Of a DNA stretch of 11,364 bases, positions 1-7,809 are shown in pieces. The stretch is from NCBI GenBank assembly GCA_002077045.2, contig KZ111141.1, forward strand, positions 2,640,328 to 2,651,691. The letters are read 5' to 3'. A model generated the notes under the pieces. The model did not search any database and had not been told where the DNA came from. It saw nothing but the letters and a program-made list of their open reading frames with translations. Positions within the stretch are counted from its first letter, which is position 1, and each line of letters starts with the position of its first letter. Position numbers and translations under genes: made by a program. Source of the stretch: Rachicladosporium sp. CCFEE 5018 (Eukaryota; Ascomycota; Dothideomycetes; Cladosporiales; Cladosporiaceae).

Positions 1-704
1 TCGTCAGTGGATGGCCGGAGAAAATATTGTGTATTCAACAACATACTTTTCTGCGATCAGAGTGGCCTCGGAAATTTGGCTGCCCGCTCAGTCAGCTACA
101 TTGTAGTCAATTCGAACGAGTAATAGGACCCACGTTGCGGACCACTCGCTAGTTCCCCAGTAGTACGCCAAGTTCAAATTCGTGATCGCCTGCGAGAAGC
201 CCTCAACAATCTCCTTCATGGGTGTGCCCACATCCGGGCGATGTGCCAGCACAATATCCACGTAAGGCTGCTGCAGTCTCTCCAGCGAGCTCTTCAGGCC
301 CTCGACCACATGCTTCTTGCTCAGACCCCGGGTGTTGGGCTCCTTACGCCCCGTGCCGAAGAAGATCTTCGTGCTGAGCACGTACTCGTCCCTAGGCCAC
401 GCAAGCTCCTTGAGCGCATTGCCCATCTCGATCTCGGACTGGCCATTGGCGTAGACCTCAGCTGTGTCGAAGAAGTTGATGCCATGGTCCCAGGCGGCTT
501 GGAGGCACTCTTTGACGATGTTGCCTTTCTGGGTACCGCCGTAGGTGAGCCAGCCTCCGAGAGAGAGAACAGAGACTTTGAGACCGGTGGGACCGAGGTG
601 GCGGAATATCTAAGGATGGTTAGGGAAGTGTCTGGGTGCGTGGTGCTGGACGTGAAGCTTGCCATATCCTTGGGATCGAACGAGCTCTTGACGGGTCCTG
701 ACAT
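1..704 (-). CDS. Aldo/keto reductase, Kv-beta-like (AKR6 type), 5' part
   Basis: NADPH-dependent oxidoreductase of the aldo/keto reductase family, close to fungal proteins annotated as voltage-gated potassium channel beta subunits; probably cytosolic, substrate unknown. My gene model is exon 1 704-663 (MSGPVKSSFDPKDM), exon 2 609-134, exon 3 79-47, and a third intron from 46 (GTATGT donor) past the window edge. This gives 183 codons plus two bases. Splicing restores IFRHLGPTGLKVS, GGWLTYGGTQKGN and WSATQISEATLIAEK, all typical of the family. The catalytic tetrad is visible as D62 and Y67 (FFDTAEVYANG), K95 (LSTKIFFG) and H137 (LAHRPD). The start at 704 has A at -3 and gives the usual N-terminus (FDPKDM before the RxLGxTGLKVS strand). 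The frame stays open upstream to an ATG at 902, so a longer protein is not excluded. The C-terminal half of the barrel lies outside the window. Family call is secure; exact role is not. Confidence 0.9.
80..133 (-). other. Second intron of the aldo/keto reductase gene
   Basis: This is a 54-base GT-AG intron starting GTGGGTCC after GCA AC and ending GGGCAG. A GCTGACTG branch-type element sits shortly before the acceptor. Its removal changes an unlikely C-terminus (TWVLLLVRIDYNVAD then stop) into the family-typical WSATQISEATLIAEK. Confidence 0.85.
610..662 (-). other. GC-AG intron in the aldo/keto reductase gene
   Basis: This is a 53-base intron beginning GCAAGC right after the ATG codon at 665-663 and ending CTTAG at 610, with a CCTAAC branch-type element 11 bases before the acceptor. 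No GT donor nearby joins the two exons in frame, while the GC donor gives the expected FDPKDM-IFRHLGPTGLK junction. GC donors are a known minority class in fungi. The call rests on protein similarity remembered from the family, not on transcripts. Confidence 0.75.
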
Positions 705-1504
705 CTTGGCGGTGGATGTGAGTTTCGGATTGATTATTGGAGAGAAAGATGTGCTAATGCGATGATAACTACGACGAAATCGAAAATATTGAGGCGAAGG
801 TAAAGAGAAATATTTGGTACCTACTTCACCACGGCCGTCAATGCCGAGCACCTTCTCGATGGGGAACCCCTCTGTTTGTGAGGTCATCGAGGGGCACGCC
901 ATCTGCTGGACTTCTGCCGCAGTCAGTGATGAGTGAGCCTCAGTGACCGACCAATCGCGGAGCCATTGCGGCTACGATGATACGCGTCTGTCTGCACGCT
1001 CAGTCCAAGGCAGGACCTTGACGATTGCGACTGCTGATTGTAAGTATATTGCGTTCAAGAAGTACTACGGAGCAGCTCCGAAGTCACTGCGGAGGTGAGT
1101 CGCGACGCGAAGTGAACTCCATCTATGTGGCCAAGACGAGAAGCATTTCATCACACCACCATGTTATCCAAAGTCAGCATCCGTCCAAAGCTTGTCTTCA
1201 AGACTGTTGTAGCTGAAGTCTCGATCGCCGCGAGGGTCCTTCATGTTCATTACCGCGTTCCGGATTGCGTCGAAGCACGCCGCCATCATGTAACAATTCC
1301 AGCATAACTATTCCTCCACGTTTCGCAATGGGCCGTTCCTGAGACTTCGACTGTATCTCTAGATAGAAGTTTGAACGGGGTTCAGGTATCATCGGCCTCT
1401 CGGCTGACTTCTCTTGAGACCTAAGAGACAAACGACTTAGTCAATAGTAGCACTAGCTCCGCTTCGAGATACTGGCCGGCGAACATAAGTGCAACCTCCG
1501 AACT
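705..1504. other. Intergenic, divergent promoter region
   Basis: About 800 bases separate the start of the leftward aldo/keto reductase from the start of the rightward HET gene, so it must hold both promoters. Only short open frames without family motifs are present. The part next to the reductase (705-902) is open in its exon-1 frame but shows no conserved protein motif, and I read it as leader sequence. Confidence 0.6.
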
Positions 1505-3442
1505 ATGGTGAGCGTATCACCACGAATGCGCGACAGCCTTGACTACGATGATCCGGAGAACACCGATCCGAGATTATCATGGGGATTTCGGTCCTTGACG
1601 CTGAGCTCTGCCGGATACAGCTACGAGGACCTGGAGTATGCTGACGACGAGCGTCCGTTCTCGGCCTCTGTAGATCATGGTAGCGCTCGACGTAAGCGGC
1701 GCCAGCGACAGAGCGATCTAGAGCTCAGTCACGTCGAATCGCACAGCTACCGCACAGTCGCAGATGGCGACTCGTTCCGACTCGCGGTACTCAAACCCGG
1801 GACTGGCAGCGCTCCGATTGACATCGATTTGATCTTCGAATCTTCGAAAACTCCGAAGCGCGAATATCGATGCCTGTCATACTGCTGGCAGGCTACCGCA
1901 TTGGAGTATCAGCGCCGAACGTCTGGATTTGAGGCGTTGTCGCGCGTCCAGTCTCTCGAAAGCAGCGTAAGTAGCATAGCTTCGTCCACCAACGGCATTG
2001 GAGATGCGGCAATACTGGTCGATGGGTACAGATTTACTGTGACGACCAATTTATTACGAGCACTTCGATCGTTGCGGAAGCGCAACAACAAGGTTCTCAT
2101 CTGGGTAGATCAGATCTGCATCAATCAAGATGATCATGTCGAACGCGGCCATCAAGTTTCAATTATGAAAGACATCTTCCGCCAGGCAAGCCAAGTCATT
2201 GTTTACCTTGGTGAACTCCCTGGGAGTGAGAAATTGGTGGAGTATGCCAAGAAGTCCCGCAGAGGCGGTGTCGAGGGAGTGAAAACAGCTCTGAAACGCA
2301 TCCTCCCGCCCAGACAACTGAAAGATGCCATTCAGCGCATGCTAGAATTGCCATGGTTCGGACGAGTATGGGTCATTAGCGAAGTCTGCCTCGCACCTCT
2401 TGTCCGCATATCGTTCGGACCAGAGACGCACATGTCTTGGGAGAACCTGCTTGGTCTTGTACGTGATATTCCAGTCCCCCCGAGCCAAGGCTTTGCGAAG
2501 AGTCTGGACCTTCTAGGCAACACTCGACAGCGCATCGCTATAATCACGCAGATGATGGCGCAGCAGAAGGACGCTGCTGCACACGCTGATATAAGCCAAC
2601 TACTTGTGCTTGCGAAGAGCAGCAATGCCACAGATCATCGCGACAAGATCTACAGCTTCTATGGCATGACGCTACTTACGACCACCCCAGATTATACACG
2701 ATCAGTGCCAGGTCTGTTCATTGAAGTCATATGCGACTATGTCAACTCCATAGAGGCGCTGTATGCAAATTGGAAAGACTTAAGCGACCCTTCACGAACT
2801 CTGCAACTGATGAGCATCCTATACAGCGCTGGATCGCTCCATCAGCACTATGAGCTTCCCTCTTGGGTTCCGGATTGGACGTCCTCTTGGCATCTGGCAC
2901 CATTGTGGGCTTGCACAGCAGCGAACCTCAACGCCATCCCGACGCGGAATGATTGGGCGGCGACGAACCGTAGTGACTTCCGTGCTGGTGGCGACAGGCG
3001 CGATAATCTTGAGATCACCGCGCAAGTCACTAGCAGCCCACGGTTGCGTCTCTCTGCGATCGTGCTCGATAGTATTATTGCCACGAGCGACATTACACCA
3101 GCTTCAACGCCGGCGCCGTCGCCTGGAGCGAAGGTAATCGCGCCGGTCTCCCCTGTGACACGCTCCCTGGTTGCCAATGGTACAATTCGCTATGGACGTA
3201 CCTTCTTCGATACGCAAAAAGGCTTCACCGGTCTCGCGACCCCTGGGATTAAATCCGGGGATGTGGTTGCAATACTGCTAGGCGGAGATGTGCCAGTGGT
3301 GTTGCGGCCTCTCAAAGGTGGCGCGAAGGCGGCTAAGCTGTACAGACTGCTGTGCGAGTGCTTTGTCGAGTCGCATGCTGTCATGTATGGCGATGTTGCG
3401 AGATCGGAGTGGACTAGGGCACAGGACATCGTTCTTGTGTGA
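1505..3442 (+). CDS. HET-domain (heterokaryon incompatibility) protein
   Basis: Single-exon gene of 645 aa with a HET domain (the family of Neurospora het-6 and tol). In characterised members this domain triggers cell death when genetically unlike hyphae fuse; the specific role and partner here are unknown. The domain spans roughly residues 85-300. YRCLSYCW (121-128) is its first block, LIWVDQICINQDD (198-210) the second, QASQVIVYLGE (228-238) follows, and WFGRVWVISEVCLA (284-297) closes it. After it come the motifs usual in full-length fungal HET proteins: RDKIYSFYGM (379-388), LPSWVPDWT (451-459), a GxVFF-like GRTFFDT with GIKSGDVVAILLGGDVPVVLRP (564-602), and YRLLCECF (613-620). The first 85 residues are a variable acidic extension with a basic cluster (ARRKRRQRQ, 61-69) that could be a nuclear signal. 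The ATG has A at -3 and G at +4. No frame damage is seen. No NACHT or repeat domain is attached. Confidence 0.95.
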   Translation: MVSVSPRMRDSLDYDDPENTDPRLSWGFRSLTLSSAGYSYEDLEYADDERPFSASVDHGSARRKRRQRQSDLELSHVESHSYRTVADGDSFRLAVLKPGTGSAPIDIDLIFESSKTPKREYRCLSYCWQATALEYQRRTSGFEALSRVQSLESSVSSIASSTNGIGDAAILVDGYRFTVTTNLLRALRSLRKRNNKVLIWVDQICINQDDHVERGHQVSIMKDIFRQASQVIVYLGELPGSEKLVEYAKKSRRGGVEGVKTALKRILPPRQLKDAIQRMLELPWFGRVWVISEVCLAPLVRISFGPETHMSWENLLGLVRDIPVPPSQGFAKSLDLLGNTRQRIAIITQMMAQQKDAAAHADISQLLVLAKSSNATDHRDKIYSFYGMTLLTTTPDYTRSVPGLFIEVICDYVNSIEALYANWKDLSDPSRTLQLMSILYSAGSLHQHYELPSWVPDWTSSWHLAPLWACTAANLNAIPTRNDWAATNRSDFRAGGDRRDNLEITAQVTSSPRLRLSAIVLDSIIATSDITPASTPAPSPGAKVIAPVSPVTRSLVANGTIRYGRTFFDTQKGFTGLATPGIKSGDVVAILLGGDVPVVLRPLKGGAKAAKLYRLLCECFVESHAVMYGDVARSEWTRAQDIVLV

Positions 3443-4270
3443 TCGTATGCGGACGATTTGCTCTATAAGGACACTTCGCTCCGATAGGGGATGCTCACCG
3501 TCGCCGTATTGAGCGCCAGCGGCGTCTCTCTGTGGCGAGATTTGAGACCAAGGTTATGTGCGGACTCGACCGGTCGCGCCTCGCGAGCGCGCGGCTATCC
3601 GGCGGAGATGAAAGGCGTCACTTGCAGACATCAACATCTATCGAATTCCTATGATGCTCTGGCGACCTTCTCGCATGGCGTGAGACGACACGTCCGGATA
3701 CTGTAAGGGTTTGCAATGGCAGGCAAGTCTCCCCTGCGCTTCACTGGCATCGGCTCGTGCAGATTATGATGCGTGGCACTGACAGAGCGCAGATGCTGCA
3801 GCATATCTGATCGTCACAGCACAGGAGACTTAGAGAGCGTCAACGAGTAGCCCTGTACTTGATCGCGCTCATATGGGATACAGTGCACACGAAGCCGTCA
3901 AGACATAGAGTACGCGAAACAGCGAGCGAGATCGTGTAATGTAACACTGACCACTTGACGAGCTGTAACCACGGTGCTCCTCAAGTCGCAACATAGGCTT
4001 CTCATCAGCGTCTCCTACGACAAGCCCGTATGCCCAAGCATCCATGCCATGTACACATCTGGCAGCAGTTCGTCAGCTGACATAGCCATCTGCTGCCCTG
4101 ACCAGCAATGATATGCTTATTTGCAACTTCGGTATCAAGTCCTAGAGCGGACCCCGAACTTGACCACTTCATGACAAGCCAGTAACGTCGTCCGTGTCGC
4201 TACAGCGGTGCTCGCTAGACACACAGCCAGGTATGGTGAGGGGTCTGACGTGAACGGCGACTTCGGCCTT
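3443..4270. other. Intergenic region without a recognisable gene
   Basis: About 830 bases lie between the HET gene end and the last recognisable F-box remnant (copy A tail). Genes on both sides point into it, so it should hold both 3' ends. Short open frames are present on both strands, but none has motifs or family resemblance. I saw no tRNA, no long repeat and no array. Confidence 0.55.
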
Positions 4271-4522
4271 TCAACCCTGAGTCGCAAACCAGGCATTCTC
4301 GGAGACGAAGAACGGCCGTTGTTCGGATTCCTTCAAGCCACGTAAAACCGCCATCCGATGAATGAGGATGGCACAGAAGGCTAATTCCCTCAGGGCCCCT
4401 CCACCCCATGTTGCGTCTGTGTGTTCCAGTAGGAACAAAGCGCTTCCAATCATGGCGAAGAGAAGCCTGCACTGTAGGACAGATAGGCGTGGCAACGTCT
4501 TGAAACTCGCGAAGCACAGGAA
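4271..4522 (-). pseudogene. Copy A tail beyond its stop codon
   Basis: Directly after the TGA of copy A, in the same frame, the sequence stays open for 83 codons to a TGA at 4273-4271. It contains TLPRLSVLQCRLLFAMIG and FLLEHTDATWGGGALRE. The LP-L-C-LL-M and F-LLEH/LLHE pattern recurs in copy C near 7130-7050. This looks like the original C-terminal leucine-rich end of the protein, cut off by a nonsense change. I could not find a convincing intron covering the stop: possible GT...AG pairs exist, but they lack a good branch site and would remove sequence that fits the leucine-rich pattern. Confidence 0.6.
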
Positions 4523-5542
4523 TCACAAGTCTGGACCATGGAGTACGACGTGGGTGAGCTCCACATTTGTCAATATCTTCATATTGGTCTGGAGCAGGCG
4601 CAACAGCGGCGTATATCCGACGGCTCCACGAAGGACATGCAGCCACTCCAGTGCGCGTGACCGGCATGACGAGATGACCCTGTCCATCATGCTCATACTG
4701 TTCTCAACCTCGATGCGATCATCTGATCGCAGGATTAGACCAGACACTCTTCGCGCTCGGGCGAGTATCGCTCGACTCACCGCCACAGTACCGGTCGGTT
4801 TCGCTGCGTCGCAACAAACATAGATCATAATATGCCGCAACTTCGCCATGGAGTGTCCGAAGGCTTTGGGGTTTGCCGCCGCAAGATCGCGGACTTGGAG
4901 TATATCTGGCGCGGCAAGGTTCATGGCGAGAGGCTGATATCCCACAGCTACCACTGCCCCAAGTAGAGTGGCGAATTCTGAGTCTTGTTGATCTGTATGA
5001 CATGTATGACCACTCGTTTCCAGACCGATGCGTATCTTGTGATCTAGCATGACCTTCAAGACCCGAAACATCGTGTCTTCGGCCCAGTGAGGCTCCTCAT
5101 ATGCAACCTGACTTGGATCCCGCATTGCTTGCGCGACATCTGCCATTGCTCCCGCTAAGTGGCCGCCCTGGCGAGGGACCACCGCAAGGGTGTCATTGCA
5201 GACGGACGATGAGAGGCGTAGATCGGTGAGACTCACTGTCGAGATTTGCTCGAGAAAATGAGGTTGTGCCAGCACGAATTCAAGTTTCTGCAATTCAGAC
5301 CTGGCCGTCGGACACAAGGCAATAACGCGGAGGTATCGCCTGCGAGAACGAATGCTTGCCGCCGAGTGAATGGTCCTGCAGGTGAGACGGAGCTGTAACA
5401 AACTCATATCGCTCGCGGATTCGCAGATGAGCGCCCACAGCTCTTGTGGCAGGCTAGCGACAACTGAGGCCATGCCTTTGATCGCATGATTTTCTATTTC
5501 AGCCTCATCTATGAGTTTGTCAGTGGGCGTGTAGACCGCCAT
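4523..5542 (-). CDS. F-box-like protein, copy A (possibly truncated)
   Basis: 339-aa frame with an N-terminal F-box-like motif at residues 30-62 (LPQELWALICESASDMSLLQLRLTCRTIHSAA is its span; key residues are L30 P31, L35 W36, I39 C40, L48, L51 and C55). F-box proteins usually present substrates to an SCF ubiquitin ligase through Skp1. The rest has irregular leucine-rich, LRR-like spacing (for example residues 263-272 and 312-334) and no domain I can name. The ATG at 5542 has a purine at -3 and G at +4. The next copy (B) ends 44 bases upstream. The stop TGA at 4525-4523 may be premature: the same frame continues to 4271 with text that matches copy C (LPRLSVLQCRLL against LPQLGHVDCSLL), and the stop sits where the family pattern suggests tryptophan. 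It may therefore be a working shorter protein or a young pseudogene. Confidence 0.7.
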   Translation of the reverse strand: MAVYTPTDKLIDEAEIENHAIKGMASVVASLPQELWALICESASDMSLLQLRLTCRTIHSAASIRSRRRYLRVIALCPTARSELQKLEFVLAQPHFLEQISTVSLTDLRLSSSVCNDTLAVVPRQGGHLAGAMADVAQAMRDPSQVAYEEPHWAEDTMFRVLKVMLDHKIRIGLETSGHTCHTDQQDSEFATLLGAVVAVGYQPLAMNLAAPDILQVRDLAAANPKAFGHSMAKLRHIMIYVCCDAAKPTGTVAVSRAILARARRVSGLILRSDDRIEVENSMSMMDRVISSCRSRALEWLHVLRGAVGYTPLLRLLQTNMKILTNVELTHVVLHGPDL

Positions 5543-5586
5543 CGCCTGTCGGGGTGGAAGGATGATCTACTGGGGTTGTTCGGTCA

Positions 5587-6434
5587 CTAGAGCGAAGCGC
5601 TGCAAGAATGAATACGATGCGCTCGTTCGAGTGAGATGTTGAGTGATGGAGCGGATGTTGGAACAGTGAAACTTCGGAGCACTGGTATCGATTGGCGTAA
5701 AGTCAACAAAGTGGAAGGAGCGACCCATTTCAACGATGCCAGCGGATTACCCACGAGATCATGATTTTCGTATCTCGGTCGTAGTACGCTAGGCCCGTAC
5801 AGCCGGAGCGATTGCAACGGATACTTGATTGCTTGGGCGAAATCGATGAGATTGCTGAGTTCATGTGGGTGAGCATTAGTGTAATGTAACTCACACTGAG
5901 ACCACAGATTGATCTCGATCTTCTCCTTTAGCGCAGATCTTAACACAGTGGTCAATCTTGCCTTCTAATGTCTTGGCTCGACAGCCGGTTCGTGATCGAC
6001 ATGAGCTGTGTCTCGCAGATCGTTGCAAGCGTCCCTTAGGCCGTTGAAATTGCGCCCTTTGCGGTGTACAAATGGCAGGTTACGATGAAGGCCGGCCATG
6101 AAGTGACGACGGTCTGTGAGGTAGATGCACGAGTTTGTTTCCTAAAGTGAGGCTGAGCTAATGCGAACTTCAGTCGCTGAAGCTCTGATTAGAACACTGG
6201 ACAGTAGTAGAGATGATGTAGACATCGTTGGCGGAAGTTTGGCTGAGAGGCCCAGTACAGCATCTTGCAACTCTCTCGGAGCTGGCGAATTGTCGCAGTG
6301 GTACTGAAGTCGCAGATGAGATTCCAGATCTCCATGGGTACGTGGGCTATGACACTGGTCGTCTGTTCGGCGGCGATACTGCCACATTGGGGGATCGGAT
6401 CGAATTCCATGGCCCGTGAAGTCATGGGCGTCAC
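5587..6434 (-). pseudogene. F-box-like pseudogene, copy B
   Basis: Decayed tandem relative of copy A. From the ATG at 6434 it carries an F-box-like motif (VPMEIWNLICDF, then LRESCKMLY), then meets TAA at 6191-6189 where copy A reads ALCPTARSELQKL and B reads YYCPVF-stop-SELQRL. The match goes on (ALAQPHF) until about 6142, where one base is missing and the frame shifts. In the new frame B has SCIYLTDRRH against copy A TVSLTDLRL, then EPRH-stop (TAG at 5967-5965), then VLRSALKEKIEI against VLKVMLDHKIRI. Further on YPLQSLRLYGPSVLR matches YQPLAMNLAAPDILQ of A. It ends with SLERAHRIHSCSASL (stop 5589-5587), matching A near residues 282-298, so roughly the last 40 codons of A and its tail are missing. 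Three separate lesions make a working protein very unlikely. Confidence 0.8.
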
Positions 6435-6915
6435 ATGTGCTCTTGCTACACTCTATGTCAGTGGCGCGGGTATTGTGTAAAAGAGAGACAGTAAGTTGCA
6501 GTGAGCAGAACTCATGTCAGTGTGCCGTAGTGCTGGAGTTACCTGCAACGCGCGCTGAATAAGACACGGTGCGCGCTTTCGGACGTTGGTCAGCAGATTC
6601 ACTGACATCGCGGCCAATCGCTATTGGCTTTCTCGTCATGATCTTGATACTTGATAGTGATACGCAAACACGGCCGGTCGTTTCGAAATGGCTGTTGCTG
6701 AATGTCTGAGCTCATAATAAGTCTGGTACAACGCGCCTGTGGGCCATGCAGTGCATAAGGTATCGTACCTTACCAGCCGATGCTGTGCATGATAATTCCA
6801 ATTGACCAGGTCCTTCCCCCATCAGAATTTCAACTGTAGACTCGTCCGTCGAGATCACACAGCGATTTCACCCTTTCCTCGATCGCAGCCCAGTATTCGT
6901 GCTTCTCGCTTCGAG
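6435..6915. other. Spacer between F-box copies B and C
   Basis: About 480 bases upstream of copy B and downstream of copy C. No frame with motifs is seen on either strand. It probably holds the old promoter of copy B and the 3' end of copy C. Confidence 0.5.
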
Positions 6916-7501
6916 TCAACGCGTCCAACGATACTCCTGATCAGAAACACTATACATCCGCAAAGCGAGCGCCGCTAGACCACTGACCACATCATCTCGA
7001 CCTTCGAGGCGAGCACAGAATCGCCCATACTCATCGCACCATTCATCGTCCTCGTGAAGGAGAGGGAAGCATTCCTCTTCTCGCATCGTGAGCAGCAGGC
7101 TACAGTCCACGTGACCGAGCTGGGGCAATGCAGCAAGATTATGATATACCTGCCGCTATGAACCCCCGGCTGTGAGAGCCACGCCACAGACTTTAAAACG
7201 CTTGAGTTGTACCCACATTGCCGTGAATCAGATGCCTTATGATGTGAATGCTGACCGAGGTGTGATTGACTTGCAGCTTTCGCAGTGAGGACGACCGGCA
7301 GGACACCAGGGTCTGATGTGCTAGCTCCACAGACTCCTCAAAGGGGAGCTTGTCGACGTAAAGGTCGAGCTCAGTCAGATATGTAGCCGAGCCAAGGATC
7401 AGGATGATGGCCGTCATGGGGCCGTTCCCAGAATCCCATTCGTCGTCGTGGATGCGCGCTTTGTGGTGGATTGTTATCTGATATGTCCGTGTTTGGTACA
7501 T
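6916..7501 (-). pseudogene. F-box-family pseudogene, copy C (C-terminal part)
   Basis: Remnant of the C-terminal leucine-rich part of the same family; the F-box end is missing. The first frame (7501-7193) has AIILILGSATYLTELDLYV and ELAHQTLVSCRSSSLRKLQV, which line up with copy A AVSRAILARARRVSGLIL and MDRVISSCRSRALEWLHV. At about 7195-7198 a run of four T appears to carry one extra base: the frame hits TAA, while the next frame continues FKVCGVALTAGGS. That frame meets TAG at 7158-7156, then goes on RQVYHNLAALPQLGHVDCSLLL and later EEECFPLLHEDDEW to a stop at 6918-6916. The pieces follow copy A in order, including the stretch beyond the TGA of A. No function is expected. Confidence 0.7.
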
Positions 7502-7629
7502 GATATACCACCGCCTAATACGGCTGTGGAGTGTAAGTAGAGATCGTGTAGCTCCAGTAAGTTGTCAATCGTGTTAAGTGTCTGAGTGATAATGAGCGAG
7601 TAAGTGTTTCTTCCTAGAAGCATGTTCAT
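7474..7629 (-). pseudogene. Leucine-rich fragment upstream of copy C
   Basis: A 51-codon open frame (ATG at 7629) reading MNMLLGRNTYSLIITQTLN then LLELHDLYLHSTAV. The spacing resembles the LRR-like segment of the neighbouring copies (compare YLTELDLYV in copy C and VSGLILRSD in copy A). It overlaps the beginning of copy C in another frame and is probably either the upstream continuation of copy C after a frameshift or a scrap of another copy. It is too short to decide. Confidence 0.35.
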
Positions 7630-7809
7630 AGCTGAAGCATCACTACGTTCCCATCACTCACTGACAGGGTATCAGTACAATTCGCCTTCACTGTATGCAC
7701 TCCAAAAGCTTGATATGGAATCAAAAAACCCATCAAACGTCGAAGCGCGATGAAGGAACCGCATGAGGCGTTCGAGATGCTGGGGAATTAATCATTGCGG
7801 CTCATCGCT

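Noticed and set aside
241..765. Plus-strand open frame of 174 codons
   Set aside because: Lies opposite the aldo/keto reductase exons, which explain the sequence completely; the plus frame has no motifs.
3443..4270. Search for tRNA, CRISPR-like array or transposon ends in the long spacer
   Set aside because: No T-loop consensus in a cloverleaf context, no regularly spaced repeats and no terminal repeats were seen by eye.
4362..4823. Plus-strand open frame of 153 codons over the end of copy A
   Set aside because: Opposite strand of copy A and its tail, whose pattern is repeated in copy C; a shadow frame.
6541..6580. GCGCGC-containing inverted pair around a short loop
   Set aside because: Arms too short and imperfect to be called a hairpin of function; expected by chance.
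7156..7222. A 67-base GT-AG intron in copy C that would remove both the frameshift and the TAG stop
   Set aside because: It restores the frame, but it lacks a good branch site and would delete sequence fitting the leucine-rich pattern (VCGVALTAGGS). The equivalent stop in copy A has no matching good intron. Not fully excluded without transcripts.
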